Assembly (NCBI RefSeq): GCF_019599185.1
Contig: NZ_JAIEUL010000010.1
Span: 21,876 to 85,875 of the forward strand
Length of the DNA stretch: 64,000 nucleotides
Reading direction: 5' to 3'
From: Cryobacterium inferilacus
Lineage (GTDB): Bacteria; Actinomycetota; Actinomycetes; Actinomycetales; Microbacteriaceae
Shown: positions 9,469-18,365 of the stretch, piece by piece
Position numbering within the stretch: the first letter of the stretch is position 1
Layout: each line of letters begins with the position of its first letter
The notes under the pieces: generated by a model
Databases searched by the model: none
Seen by the model: the letters and a program-made list of their open reading frames with translations, nothing else
What the model was told of the DNA's origin: nothing
Position numbers and translations under genes: made by a program

Positions 9469-11346
9469 TCAGGCAGGCCCGGGCTCCGGGGCGGTGCGCT
9501 CGAGCGCGCGGATGAGCGACTGCGCGTCGTACGGGCCGATGTGGCGGCGCCCGTTGAGGAAGAAGGTGGGCACCGCGGTCACCTCCATCGCCTCGGCGTC
9601 GAGCATGTCATCCTGCACCCGCTGGGTGACCTCGGCGGATTCCAGGTCGGCGGTGAACCGGTCCACGTCCAGGCCCAGTTCTTCGGCTCGCCGGATGATG
9701 TCCGACGGCAGTTGGTGCTCCTGATCGGCGAACAGGCTCCGTTCGAACTCGAAGAACTTGCCCTGCCGGGCCGCGGCCTCCGCCGCCTCCGCCGCCGCGA
9801 GGGCGTTCGGGTGGTACCGGGTGAGCGGTGCGTGCCGCCAGACGTAGCGCAGCCGGTCGCCGAGTTCGCGGTGCACCTCCTCGACCGAGCCGGTGGCCTT
9901 GAGGCAGAAACCGCACTGGAAGTCGCCGTACTCCACCATCGTCAGCGGCGCGTCCACTGGCCCGAAAATGTGGTCCCTGGCCGGGTCGACCGGCCGCACC
10001 AGTGTCAGTCCGGTGGCCGCAGTGGGGCGCACGGCGTCCGACAGCCGAAAAATCACGGTCGCCAGGGTGAACGCGATCACGGATGCCGCCAGCACGCCGA
10101 CGCGGGCCTCGTTCTGGATGGCCGGGTCGTCGATGGCCAGATCGACGATGAACAGCGAGATGGTGAAGCCCATGCCGCAGAGGGCCGCGCCGCCGGCGAT
10201 ACGGTCTAGGGTGAGGCCTGGGCCGAACTCACCCAGCCGGGCGAGGCGCATCAGTGCGGTCGACCCGAACACGCCGAGCAGCTTGCCCAGCACCAGGCCG
10301 AGCACGATCCCCCAGGTGATGGGCGACACCACCGCGGCCGCCAGAATGGTCGGGCTCAGCTGCACACCGGCGTTGGCCAGGGCGAAGATGGGCAGGATCA
10401 CATAGGCCACGTAGGGGGCGTAGGCGGACTGCAGTCGTTCGTTGATCGAGATCGACTCACGCAGGCTGTTGGCGGCGGCACGGGCGTATTCGCTGTTCGG
10501 GGACTGCCGGAAGGTGCGCGCGAGGTCGAGGGCGTGTTCAACGTCACGCCGCTTGGGCCGGTACACCGGAACGAGGAGCGCGATCGCGACGCCGGCCAGG
10601 GTGGGATGCACGCCGGAGGCGAGGAACGCCAGCCAGACGATCACGGCGAGGGTGCCGTACACCGGCCCGCGGCCGCCGCGGAGGTACCGGGTGCAGTACA
10701 CCCCGACCAGCCCGATCGCCGCAATCGCCAGGGGCCACGGGGTGAAGTCCGCCGTGTAGACCAGGGCGATGATGGCCAGGGCGCCGATGTCGTCGACGAC
10801 CGCCAGCGCCAGCAGGAAGATCCGCAGCCGGCCGGGCATCCGTGGCCCGATCAGCGCGAGCGCACCGACGAGGAACGCCGTGTCGGTGGAGATCACGATC
10901 CCCCAGGCGTGCTCCTGTCCGGAGCCTGAAGTGATGGCGATGTAGAGCAGAGCGGGCAACACCAGCCCGGCGACGGCGGCGACCATCGGTATCACGGCCC
11001 GAGCCCAGCTGGTGAGCTCACCGATGGCGAACTCCCGCCGCACCTCCAGTCCCACGGTGAAGAAGAAGATCGCCATGAGCGCGTCGTTGACCAGGGCGTG
11101 CAGGGTGAAGTCCAGTTGCAGGTCGGCCACCCCCACGCTGAAGTGGGTGTCCCAGAACTCCGCGTACGACGCCGACGGGATGTTCGCCCACACGATCGCC
11201 GTCAGCGTGGCCGCGAGCAGCAGCAGCGCGCCGACCCGGTTCCGGCCCAGCCCTCTGAGCCGTTCTGTCAGCGACGGGGCCCTGCCCCGCTGCTGGTGCG
11301 AATGCTCCGGGTCTGGTGATTGCCTGATCACGGTGAGTTCCGACAT
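9469..11346 (-). CDS. nhaA: Na+/H+ antiporter NhaA fused to a DsbA/FrnE-like thioredoxin domain
   Basis: A 625-residue two-domain protein. Residues 30-440 are a complete NhaA: STDTAFLVGAL (Asp155 region), DDIGAL at 185-190 (the paired sodium-binding aspartates) and GMGFTISLFIVDL near 391-403. Residues 450-625 form a DsbA-like thioredoxin fold with the redox motif C478-G-F-C481 in VEYGDFQCGFCLKA and a cis-proline-like AVPTFFLNG near 600. Such NhaA-thioredoxin fusions occur in actinobacteria. The ATG at 11346 has a GGGA box upstream, and the 22 extra residues of the longer reading are not needed. The membrane part exchanges sodium for protons; the role of the redox domain is not established. 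Confidence 0.93.
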   Translation of the reverse strand: MSELTVIRQSPDPEHSHQQRGRAPSLTERLRGLGRNRVGALLLLAATLTAIVWANIPSASYAEFWDTHFSVGVADLQLDFTLHALVNDALMAIFFFTVGLEVRREFAIGELTSWARAVIPMVAAVAGLVLPALLYIAITSGSGQEHAWGIVISTDTAFLVGALALIGPRMPGRLRIFLLALAVVDDIGALAIIALVYTADFTPWPLAIAAIGLVGVYCTRYLRGGRGPVYGTLAVIVWLAFLASGVHPTLAGVAIALLVPVYRPKRRDVEHALDLARTFRQSPNSEYARAAANSLRESISINERLQSAYAPYVAYVILPIFALANAGVQLSPTILAAAVVSPITWGIVLGLVLGKLLGVFGSTALMRLARLGEFGPGLTLDRIAGGAALCGMGFTISLFIVDLAIDDPAIQNEARVGVLAASVIAFTLATVIFRLSDAVRPTAATGLTLVRPVDPARDHIFGPVDAPLTMVEYGDFQCGFCLKATGSVEEVHRELGDRLRYVWRHAPLTRYHPNALAAAEAAEAAARQGKFFEFERSLFADQEHQLPSDIIRRAEELGLDVDRFTADLESAEVTQRVQDDMLDAEAMEVTAVPTFFLNGRRHIGPYDAQSLIRALERTAPEPGPA

Positions 11347-11525
11347 GGGCGCTCCCTGTTGACGGTGCCGGGCGGTGCTCGGCGGTGCCTGAAGCGCCAA
11401 TTCTCTCGCCATGCCGCGCGGGTTTCAAGCGTGAATCACCCAGCCAGGTCAGGCGCGGCGCACGGGCGCCAGTGGGTATACGGTCTGTGCGTCCCACTCG
11501 CCGCTCAGCATCCTAGGAGGAGACC

Positions 11526-12044
11526 ATGACCGTACTGGTCGGGTATTCAAGCAAGTACGGCGCCACGGCCGGCATCGCCGAGCGCATCGCCGCCACGCTC
11601 TCCACCGCCGGGCTACCCGCAGAGGCACGCCCGGTGGCTGACGTGCACGATCCGACCGGCTACGACGCGTTTGTGATCGGTGCGTCGGCCTACCTGGGTT
11701 CGTGGCGCAAGGATGCCACCCGATTCGTGCGGCGCCATCACGAGCTGCTCGCCGGCCGCCCGGTCTGGTTGTTCAGCAGCGGCCCGCTCGGCACCGAGAC
11801 AACGGATGCCGAGGGCCGCGACATGCTCACCCAGGCGGTTCCGAAGCAGTTCGCCGAATTCGCCGAGAGCCTCTCGCCGCGCGGCACCCAGGTGTTCTAC
11901 GGGGCCATGGACACCTCGAAGCTGCGCGGACGGGACAGTCTGGTGGGCAAGATGCCCGCCGTGGAGAAGATCCTGCCCAACGGCGACTTCCGGGACTGGC
12001 CCGCCATCGACGCCTGGGCACAGGACATCGCCCGGGAACTGTGA
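11526..12044 (+). CDS. Flavodoxin-domain protein (HemG-like)
   Basis: A 172-residue flavodoxin-fold protein. The N-terminal LVGYSSKYGATAGIAERIA is an FMN phosphate-binding loop, FVIGASAYLGSWRKD is the middle strand-loop, and WLFSSGPLG the third. The set resembles the HemG-type protoporphyrinogen oxidase / flavodoxin-domain family, although a haem role cannot be assumed in an actinobacterium. TAGGAGGAGACC immediately before the ATG is an excellent ribosome site. It is divergent from nhaA (179 bp between) and convergent with the ABC exporter. Confidence 0.85.
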   Translation: MTVLVGYSSKYGATAGIAERIAATLSTAGLPAEARPVADVHDPTGYDAFVIGASAYLGSWRKDATRFVRRHHELLAGRPVWLFSSGPLGTETTDAEGRDMLTQAVPKQFAEFAESLSPRGTQVFYGAMDTSKLRGRDSLVGKMPAVEKILPNGDFRDWPAIDAWAQDIAREL

Positions 12045-12046
12045 GC

Positions 12047-12072
12047 CCCGAGAGTGATGTCGGGGTCTCGGG
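12047..12072. terminator. Inverted repeat between convergent genes
   Basis: CCCGAGA at 12047-12053 pairs exactly with TCTCGGG at 12066-12072. It lies between the stop codons of the flavodoxin gene and the ABC permease gene, so it could serve both directions. There is no T-tract, hence moderate confidence. Confidence 0.4.
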
Positions 12073-12084
12073 CGAGGGATCCGC

Positions 12085-13779
12085 TCAGCCGCGGCGCGGC
12101 TCCCAGCGGAACAACCGCACGGCCAGGGCCGTCGCGCCCACGGCCCAGATCAGCAGGACCGCGTAGTCGACCCAGTCGACCACCACCCCGGCCGGATTCC
12201 AGACGTCGGCGAGGGCGCCCTGCAGGTGTTTGAGCGGGAACACCGCGCCGATGAACCGCAACCAGTCCTGCTCGATCCCCACGATGAAGATGTCCGAGAC
12301 GAACGCGAGCACGAACAGCACCATCAGGCCCACCGCGCCGACCGCCCGGGAGTTGGGGACCAGGGCCGCCAACAGGAATCCGCAGACCGCGAGGGTCAGC
12401 GTGCCGAGCAGGATCACCAGCACCCCGAGCAGCAGGCCGATGGGCGAGATCCGCAGCCCGAAGAAGATCCACCCGGTGGTCACCACGAGCACGGCCACGA
12501 AGTAGCTGAGCGCCAGTCCGGCCGCTGTGACGCCGGCCAGGTAGTGCCCGGACGCCAACGGCGTGCCGCGCAGCCGTTTGAGCACACCCCGGTCGCGGGC
12601 CCTGGCCACGGCCTCCGGCAGGTTCAATACCACCGCCGTGCCCGCACCCCAGGTGATCATGCTCGCGGCGAAGAAGGTCGCGAACGGCATCCCGCCTGGC
12701 AGTTGCACGTTCCCCTGCGTCGTCAGCAGCAGGGCGTAGAGCCCCACCGGAACCACGACGAGGAGCAACGAACCGGGGTCACGCCAGGTGGCCCGGTTGG
12801 CCGCCAGGGCCTGGTCGAACACCAGTCGCACCGTCGAGGGCCTGCTGACCGTGCTGACCGCATCCGCCCGCACCGCACCTGGCCGGGTGGCCGGCACCGG
12901 CTCGGCGCTGCCCGAGGCCACGGCGGATGACGCACCCGCTGACCGCGCCGCCGCGGCGTGTGGGCGCGCCCGCTGCGCCACCGGCTGCCGGCGGAACGCC
13001 CAACCGGCCAGTGCAGCCCCGGCCACACCCCAGGCGGCGATGATCGCCAGGGCGGCCAGGTCCCAGCCGGCACCGGTCAGGAAGGGATCGAACTGGTCCG
13101 TGAGCGCATCCGCGTATGGTTTGAGCGGCAGTACCCCGGCGATGTTCGACAACACGGCCGGCAGTTCGCCGCCGACGACGAAGAGCCCGGAGATGAACGC
13201 CAGCACGATGGCGGTGCCGATCGAGATCGCCTGGGCCAGTGCGGCCGTTGTCGCGAGCATGGCCACGGCCAACCCGAGCGCCGAGAACGACGCGATACCC
13301 ACCAGCACGGTCACGGCGAGCGCCAGGGCGGTCTCTGCACGCACCTCCACACCATAGGCAACGGCCGCCAGTACGAGGGTCAGCACGAACGAGCTCAGGG
13401 CCAGCAGCACCGCCGCGCCGACCTGACCGACCAGGTAGGCCGCCGCCGGCACCGGCGTGCCGCGCAGCCGTTTGAGCACCCCGGTCTCCCTGGCCTCCGA
13501 CAGCGACGTCGCCAGGGTGGGGTAGGTGCCGAAGAAGGTGCCCATGGCCACGGCGATGGGCGTGACGAACTGCATCAGGCGCACCCCGGATGCCGCATCG
13601 ACGGTCTCATTGCCGGCCACGACCCCGATGATCACCAGCCACACCAGCGGCAACCCGAACGTGAAGATCAGCACGGTCCGGCTACGCCAGAGCGCCCGCA
13701 GCGCGTACCCGACCTGGGCCAGCGCCAACCGGGCCACCGTCGGCCGGCCCCGGTCCGTCGCCAGCGCGGGGGCACTCAC
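12085..13779 (-). CDS. ABC-2 type permease, tandem duplicated (two permease halves in one chain)
   Basis: A 564-residue membrane protein made of two ABC-2 permease halves. Half one (about 20-255) and half two (about 325-560) each begin with an RSRT/RDPGS segment before the first TM helix, and each carries the cytoplasmic loop LKRLRGTP. The linker at about 260-320 is Ala/Ser/Pro-rich. One chain can therefore form the full transmembrane part of an exporter with the ATPase encoded upstream. It starts with GTG at 13779, overlapping the ATPase stop by 4 bp (GTGA), which indicates translational coupling. Cargo is unknown; drug or lipid export is the usual family role. Confidence 0.92.
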   Translation of the reverse strand: MSAPALATDRGRPTVARLALAQVGYALRALWRSRTVLIFTFGLPLVWLVIIGVVAGNETVDAASGVRLMQFVTPIAVAMGTFFGTYPTLATSLSEARETGVLKRLRGTPVPAAAYLVGQVGAAVLLALSSFVLTLVLAAVAYGVEVRAETALALAVTVLVGIASFSALGLAVAMLATTAALAQAISIGTAIVLAFISGLFVVGGELPAVLSNIAGVLPLKPYADALTDQFDPFLTGAGWDLAALAIIAAWGVAGAALAGWAFRRQPVAQRARPHAAAARSAGASSAVASGSAEPVPATRPGAVRADAVSTVSRPSTVRLVFDQALAANRATWRDPGSLLLVVVPVGLYALLLTTQGNVQLPGGMPFATFFAASMITWGAGTAVVLNLPEAVARARDRGVLKRLRGTPLASGHYLAGVTAAGLALSYFVAVLVVTTGWIFFGLRISPIGLLLGVLVILLGTLTLAVCGFLLAALVPNSRAVGAVGLMVLFVLAFVSDIFIVGIEQDWLRFIGAVFPLKHLQGALADVWNPAGVVVDWVDYAVLLIWAVGATALAVRLFRWEPRRG

Positions 13780-14771
13780 AGTTCCACCTCAGAGGTGGGG
13801 GTGTCCTCCTCCGACGATTCCCCACCGATCAGGGCCAGGTAGGCGTCTTCGAGCGACGGCCGGCGCACCCTCAGTGCGGGCAGTTCCACCCCGCGCTGCA
13901 CCGCCCACCCGGTCAGGGTGTGCAGCACCGCGGTCGGCCGGTCGGTCTCCACCGCCCACCCGGTTCCGTCGGGCACGGGGGTGTCCCCCAGCGCCGGCAG
14001 GTCGGCGATGCCGATGCCCGCCGGCAGCCGAAAGGTCACGGTGTCGCCGTGCCGGGCCGCGGCGAGCGCCTGCGGGGTGTCGAGCGCCACCAGCCGGCCG
14101 CGCACGATCACCGCCACCTTATCGGCGAGGTGTTCGGCCTCATCCAGGTAGTGCGTGGTCAGCAGCACCGTCTTGCCCAGGTGCCGCAGCCCCTCCACGA
14201 GTTCCCACGCCCGCCGGCGCGCGGTGGGGTCGAAGCCCGTCGTCGGTTCGTCCAGGAACAGGAGCTCAGGGTCGCCCACCAGCCCGAGCGCCAGGTCGAG
14301 GCGGCGCCGTTGCCCGCCGGAGAGCGTCTTGACCCTGGCCCTGGCCTTGTCGGTCAGGCCCACCTGCTCGATCACGGCATCCACCGCCAGCCGGCGGGGG
14401 TACATCCCCCGGTACAGGCTCACCAGCTCCCGCACCGAGAAGTCCTCGTCGAACCCGGCTTCCTGCAGCACGATGCCGATCCGCTCCCGGAACCGGCGCC
14501 CGCCGGTCTGCGGGTCGAAGCCGAGCACCCGCACCGATCCACCGTCCGCGTTCCGGTGGCCCTCCAGGATCTCCACCGTCGTCGTCTTCCCTGCCCCGTT
14601 CGGGCCGAGCAGAGCGAAGATCTCGCCCTGTTCGATCGTGAACGACAGGTCGTCCACCACCGCCACCCCGGCGTATTCCTTCCGCAGGTTCTGCACCGTC
14701 ACCGCACTCACGACGTCTCCCTGGTCGATTCGTCCGGCCGTGGGCAGGTCAGGCCGGGTCTGGCTCGTCAC
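13776..14771 (-). CDS. ABC transporter ATP-binding protein (DrrA/CcmA-like)
   Basis: A 331-residue ATPase that energises the neighbouring ABC-2 permease. Walker A GPNGAGKTTT near 57-66, signature LSGGQRRRLDLALGL near 149-163, Walker B LLFLDEPTTGFD near 169-180 and the switch histidine in LTTHYLDEAEHL are all intact. A C-terminal 100-residue extension ending in RRPSLEDAYLAL matches drug-resistance-type exporters. The GTG at 14771 is the furthest start; a GTG about 20 codons downstream (near VSAVTVQNLRKEY) is possible because the ABC fold begins there. It forms a two-gene operon with the permease. Confidence 0.93.
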   Translation of the reverse strand: MTSQTRPDLPTAGRIDQGDVVSAVTVQNLRKEYAGVAVVDDLSFTIEQGEIFALLGPNGAGKTTTVEILEGHRNADGGSVRVLGFDPQTGGRRFRERIGIVLQEAGFDEDFSVRELVSLYRGMYPRRLAVDAVIEQVGLTDKARARVKTLSGGQRRRLDLALGLVGDPELLFLDEPTTGFDPTARRRAWELVEGLRHLGKTVLLTTHYLDEAEHLADKVAVIVRGRLVALDTPQALAAARHGDTVTFRLPAGIGIADLPALGDTPVPDGTGWAVETDRPTAVLHTLTGWAVQRGVELPALRVRRPSLEDAYLALIGGESSEEDTPTSEVEL

Positions 14772-14839
14772 GACCGAGGCTAACCCCGCGCCCGTGCGGT
14801 CGATAGGCCGCTCGGCCGGATCGAACCGTGCACGGGGTT

Positions 14840-15523
14840 TCAGTCCTGGCGGGACTGCTTGGCGAGTTTCTCGGTCGCTGCGCGCACGGTCAGCCGCGGT
14901 AGGTGGGCGGCGTTCTCGTCGAGGAAACCGGTCAGTGCGTTCCGGTCGACGTCGCCGAGGTAGCGCAGCATCCAGCCGGTGGCCTTCTGCACGTAGACGT
15001 TCTCGTCGGGTGCGAGCAGCCGAGCCAGGGCCAGCGTGTCGGTGGTGTCGCCCCGGCGCAGGAACGCGGCGGTCGCGACCATGGCGGTGCGTCGCTCCGG
15101 CCAGAACGACGATGCCGCCAGGGCGTAGAGCGGGTCGCGCGGTTTGTCGACGAGCCAGCCGCCGACCACCTGATGCGCCGCCAGGTCCACCAGGTCCCAG
15201 GCGTCGATCCGGTCGTGCCGTCGCAGGTACAGCTGGTAGAGCTCTTCCCGCCGGCCCTGGTCGGCCGTGCGGTGTGTCGCCGCCTTCGCCATGATCGAGC
15301 AGGCACCGGCCCGCACCTCATGCGTCGGGCTCTCGAGCAGCCTCTCGATCTCACCCACCGGCATAGCCAGCGACCGACCGGCCAGGGCGAACACGTCACC
15401 CATCCGCACGCCGATGAACGAGACATCACCCGGAAAGTACCGGGTGTACTTCTGGCGTTGCTCCGGGGTGGCCAGGGCCTCCACGTCCTCCTGAAAGCGC
15501 GCGGCGGTCGGGTCAGCGGTCAT
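14840..15523 (-). CDS. AlkD-like DNA alkylation repair protein
   Basis: A 227-residue all-helical HEAT-like repeat protein of the DNA alkylation repair (AlkD) family, which excises alkylated bases. Family-typical segments are YFPGDVSFIGVRMGDVFALA near the N-terminus, DAWDLVDLAAHQVVG near 108-122 (the active-site Trp/Asp region) and FWPERRTAMVATAAFLRRGD. The C-terminus ends in KLAKQSRQD. It may be co-transcribed with the DUF1992 gene upstream (31 bp gap). A second, different AlkD-like protein lies at 25167. Confidence 0.85.
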   Translation of the reverse strand: MTADPTAARFQEDVEALATPEQRQKYTRYFPGDVSFIGVRMGDVFALAGRSLAMPVGEIERLLESPTHEVRAGACSIMAKAATHRTADQGRREELYQLYLRRHDRIDAWDLVDLAAHQVVGGWLVDKPRDPLYALAASSFWPERRTAMVATAAFLRRGDTTDTLALARLLAPDENVYVQKATGWMLRYLGDVDRNALTGFLDENAAHLPRLTVRAATEKLAKQSRQD

Positions 15524-15554
15524 ACGGGCAGGATGCCACCGGCTGGCGTGCGCC

Positions 15555-16163
15555 TCAACGACGTTCGCGGGCGGCTCGGCGGCGTTGACGCCAGGTCATC
15601 GCGGCCAGGGCGGCGGCCTCCCGCTCCCGTGCCGCTTCCCGCTCCACCCGGGCGGCCTCCCGGCGTTCCCGCCAGAGGGCGACCTCGGCATCCACCTCGC
15701 GAAGGGCCGTGACGACGGGTGGGCCGCCGCGCAACTGCCGGCGGGCCTGGATCACCCGCCGGTTGAAGTCGTCGAGAATCTCCCGCACCTGCGGCTCGGA
15801 AACCACGGCGTCGAGCCGGGCGGTCAGGCCGGCGTCCTCGGAGCGCAGGGTGAGCGCGGGCGGGCCCAGACCGGTGATCTGCTCCCGTTCGATCTTCTGG
15901 CGGATCCACCAGTCCGGGTCGTACGGGGCCTCCAGCCCGGGGATCGGCTTGCCGGTGCCGGGCAGGTTGTCGAAGTCGCCACGGCGCATGGCCTGCTGGA
16001 TGGAGATCTCCACGTACTGGGCGCGGGCATCCATCATCGACTGACCGGCCTCGTTGGTGTCGGGCTCGGCCGGTTCGGGTTTCTCGGCTGCGGGTATCTC
16101 GCGGTTGATCTTGTACCGCGCCACGTTGAGCGGGGTATCGCTGGGTTCGCGTGGGCCGGTCAT
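15555..16163 (-). CDS. DUF1992 (DnaJ-C28-like) domain protein
   Basis: A 202-residue cytosolic protein. Residues 45-100 hold the DUF1992 domain, recognised by IQQAMRRGDFDNLPGTGKPI followed by DPDWWIRQKIERE. The same domain occurs in eukaryotic DNAJC28; its molecular function is unknown. The C-terminal third is a charged, Arg/Glu/Ala-rich helix likely to form a coiled coil. The ATG at 16163 is divergent from the oxidoreductase gene at 16258. Confidence 0.85.
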   Translation of the reverse strand: MTGPREPSDTPLNVARYKINREIPAAEKPEPAEPDTNEAGQSMMDARAQYVEISIQQAMRRGDFDNLPGTGKPIPGLEAPYDPDWWIRQKIEREQITGLGPPALTLRSEDAGLTARLDAVVSEPQVREILDDFNRRVIQARRQLRGGPPVVTALREVDAEVALWRERREAARVEREAAREREAAALAAMTWRQRRRAARERR

Positions 16164-16257
16164 GCCACCAGCCTACGTTCGCGTTCCGGTGTCTGGCAGC
16201 CCCGCGTACACTGGCCGGCATGGTCGATCAGGGTGCTGCGCTCGATAGCCGGTCGGT

Positions 16258-17208
16258 GTGAGAGCCGTCGTGTACGACCGGTACGGCGGGCCGGATGTGC
16301 TCAGGGTCGAGCAGATCCCGACACCGGCGCCCGGTGCCGGCCAGGTGCTGATCGAGGTGGCCGCCACCTCGCTCAACCTGTCCGACTGGGAGGGCCTGAC
16401 CGGCCGCCCGGGATACGCCCGGCTGGGCGGGCTGCGCGCGCCCCGGCGACGGGTGTTGGGCTCCGATATCGCCGGGCGGGTCGCTGCCGTCGGCTCGGGG
16501 GTCACGCGGTTGCGGGTGGGCGACGAGGTGTACGGCGACAACCTGGGGCTCCTGGGCGGCTTCGCCGAGTATGCGGTGGCGCCGGTCGCTGCTCTCGCCC
16601 CCAAGCCCGCCGGGCTGAGCTTCGTGGAGGCCTCGACCCTGCCCCAGGCCGGTGCAATCGCGGTGCAGGGCACCGCGCGGGTTCGTCGCGGGCAGCGGGT
16701 GCTGATCAACGGCGCCGGCGGCGGGTCTGGGTCTTTCGCGATCCAGCTGGCCAAACGCGCCGGAGCGCACGTGACCGGCGTGGACAACGGGGGCAAGCTG
16801 GACTTCATGCGCGGGCTCGGCGCCGATGAGGTCGTGGACTACACCACCTCGGACTTCACCCGGCTCGAACCGTTCGACCTGATCCTCGACCTCGTGGCGC
16901 ACCGGTCGGTGTTCGCCTACCGGCGGGCCCTTGCCCGCGGCGGTCGCTACCTCTGCGTCGGCGGAACCGTGCGCAGCCTGCTGCGGATCGTGACCGTCGG
17001 CGCGGCGCTCGGACTGGTCTCCGGGCGCCGGTTGGGGGTGCTCATCGCGAGGGAGGGCCCGGTCTTCTTCGAACCCGTCGCCGAACGGTGCGCCGCCGGC
17101 GACCTGCGCATCACTGTCGACCGCACCTATCCGTTGCAGGAGACGGCGCGGGCGCTCGGCTACCTGGGCGAAGGCCGTGCCCTGGGCAAGGTTGTCGTGA
17201 CGGTGTAG
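16258..17208 (+). CDS. Zinc-independent MDR oxidoreductase (quinone reductase-like)
   Basis: A 316-residue medium-chain dehydrogenase/reductase, probably NADPH-dependent. The N-terminal GroES-like part (YGGPDVLRVEQIPTP..., then LGSDIAGRVAAVGSGV) leads to a Rossmann core with INGAGGGSGSFAIQLAKRAG near 150-169. Zinc ligands of alcohol dehydrogenases are absent, placing it with quinone oxidoreductases. Starts with GTG and has only a weak ribosome site. Two bases separate its stop from the ATG of the hydrolase gene, so they form an operon. The physiological substrate is not evident. Confidence 0.9.
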   Translation: MRAVVYDRYGGPDVLRVEQIPTPAPGAGQVLIEVAATSLNLSDWEGLTGRPGYARLGGLRAPRRRVLGSDIAGRVAAVGSGVTRLRVGDEVYGDNLGLLGGFAEYAVAPVAALAPKPAGLSFVEASTLPQAGAIAVQGTARVRRGQRVLINGAGGGSGSFAIQLAKRAGAHVTGVDNGGKLDFMRGLGADEVVDYTTSDFTRLEPFDLILDLVAHRSVFAYRRALARGGRYLCVGGTVRSLLRIVTVGAALGLVSGRRLGVLIAREGPVFFEPVAERCAAGDLRITVDRTYPLQETARALGYLGEGRALGKVVVTV

Positions 17209-17210
17209 CG

Positions 17211-17873
17211 ATGGAATCGACTGAGAATCTTCGCATCGCGGTCGGCGACGAGACGGTGTCCGGAGCCTTCGCCCGGCCGACCGGCGCCGTCGCCACCCTC
17301 GTGCTCGCCCCGGGAGCCGGGTCCGGCTTCGACCACCCGTTCCTGGTCGGACTCGCCGGGGCACTGTACGACGCGCAGGTGGCGACCCTGCGGTTCAACT
17401 TCCTCTACCGGGAGGCCGGCCGCAAGCTCCCCGACCGGGCACCGAAGGCGATCGACACCTGGCGGGCGGCCCACGCCGCGGCGACCGACCTCTCCCCCGG
17501 GCTACCCGTCTGGGCGGGCGGCAAATCCTTCGGCGGGCGGATGGCGTCCATGGCGGTGGCAGAAGGAATGCCCGCGGCGGGACTGGTGCTGCTCGGCTAC
17601 CCGCTGCATCCGCCGGGCAAGCCGGAGAAGCTGCGCGACGAACACCTCTATGGCATCGACCGGCCGATGCTGTTCGTGCAGGGCACCCGCGACCCGTTCG
17701 GCAGCCCCGACGAGTTCGCCCCGGTGCTGCAGCGCATCACCGCGGCGACGTTTCACCTGGTCGACGGCGCCAACCACTCTTTCGAGGTGCGGGGCGCCAC
17801 CCGCCCAGCCGCCGAGATCGGCGCCGCGCTCGCTGCCGTCACGGCCGATTTTCTGCGCGCCCACCCCGCCTAG
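17211..17873 (+). CDS. Alpha/beta hydrolase, KANL3/Tex30 (dienelactone hydrolase-like) type
   Basis: A 220-residue alpha/beta hydrolase. The strand-turn APGAGSGFDHPFL near 33-45 and the nucleophile elbow AGGKSFGGRMAS near 99-110 (Ser in G-K-S-F-G) are visible. A catalytic Asp is likely in QGTRDPFGSP and the His in VDGANHSFEV. This set matches the KANL3/Tex30 group of small hydrolases. It follows the MDR gene by 2 bp and is presumably translated from the same mRNA. Substrate unknown. Confidence 0.85.
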   Translation: MESTENLRIAVGDETVSGAFARPTGAVATLVLAPGAGSGFDHPFLVGLAGALYDAQVATLRFNFLYREAGRKLPDRAPKAIDTWRAAHAAATDLSPGLPVWAGGKSFGGRMASMAVAEGMPAAGLVLLGYPLHPPGKPEKLRDEHLYGIDRPMLFVQGTRDPFGSPDEFAPVLQRITAATFHLVDGANHSFEVRGATRPAAEIGAALAAVTADFLRAHPA

Positions 17874-17887
17874 CGGATGCGGCGGCG

Positions 17888-18310
17888 CTACTCGGCGGAC
17901 GGCCGCTGGCGCTGCTTCTTGGTCGCCGAGCGTTGCTGCTTGGCGGCCAGGTGCCGCCGACCGGATCCGCGGGTGGGTTTGGTCGCCCGCCGGCTGGGGC
18001 CGTCCGGGGCCAGCGCGGTGGAGACGAGCTCGGCCAGCTTGGTAAGCGCGATCTCCCGGTTGCGCAGCTGGGAGCGCTGCTCGGAGGCGGCGATCGTGAC
18101 CACGCCGCCGACCAGGCGCCGGTCGAGACGGCTGAGCAGCAGCGCCCGCTGCTCGTCGGTGAGCACCGCCGAGTCGGCGATGTTCCAGGACACCTGCACC
18201 CGGCTGTCCGAGGTGTTCACGTGCTGACCGCCTGGGCCGGACGACCGGGAGAACCGCCAGCCGAGTTCCGTCGCCGGAATCGTCAGCGCGGGGGTTACCT
18301 CCAGGTCCAT
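17888..18310 (-). CDS. arfB: ArfB/YaeJ-like alternative ribosome-rescue peptidyl-tRNA hydrolase
   Basis: A 140-residue release-factor-like protein that hydrolyses peptidyl-tRNA on stalled ribosomes. It has the catalytic GGQ loop in SSGPGGQHVNTSDSRV near 23-38 and a basic C-terminal tail (SGRRHLAAKQQRSATKKQRQ) that inserts into the empty mRNA channel in the ArfB family. It lacks the codon-recognition domains of RF1/RF2, and its length is normal. Convergent with the hydrolase gene, 14 bp between stops. It lies downstream of the SCO1664-DUF3090-phosphomutase cluster on the same strand. Confidence 0.92.
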   Translation of the reverse strand: MDLEVTPALTIPATELGWRFSRSSGPGGQHVNTSDSRVQVSWNIADSAVLTDEQRALLLSRLDRRLVGGVVTIAASEQRSQLRNREIALTKLAELVSTALAPDGPSRRATKPTRGSGRRHLAAKQQRSATKKQRQRPSAE

Positions 18311-18365
18311 GCCTCAAGCGTGCCACGTGGTGGGCGCCGACGGCGACGAAACGGGCGCCGGATGC

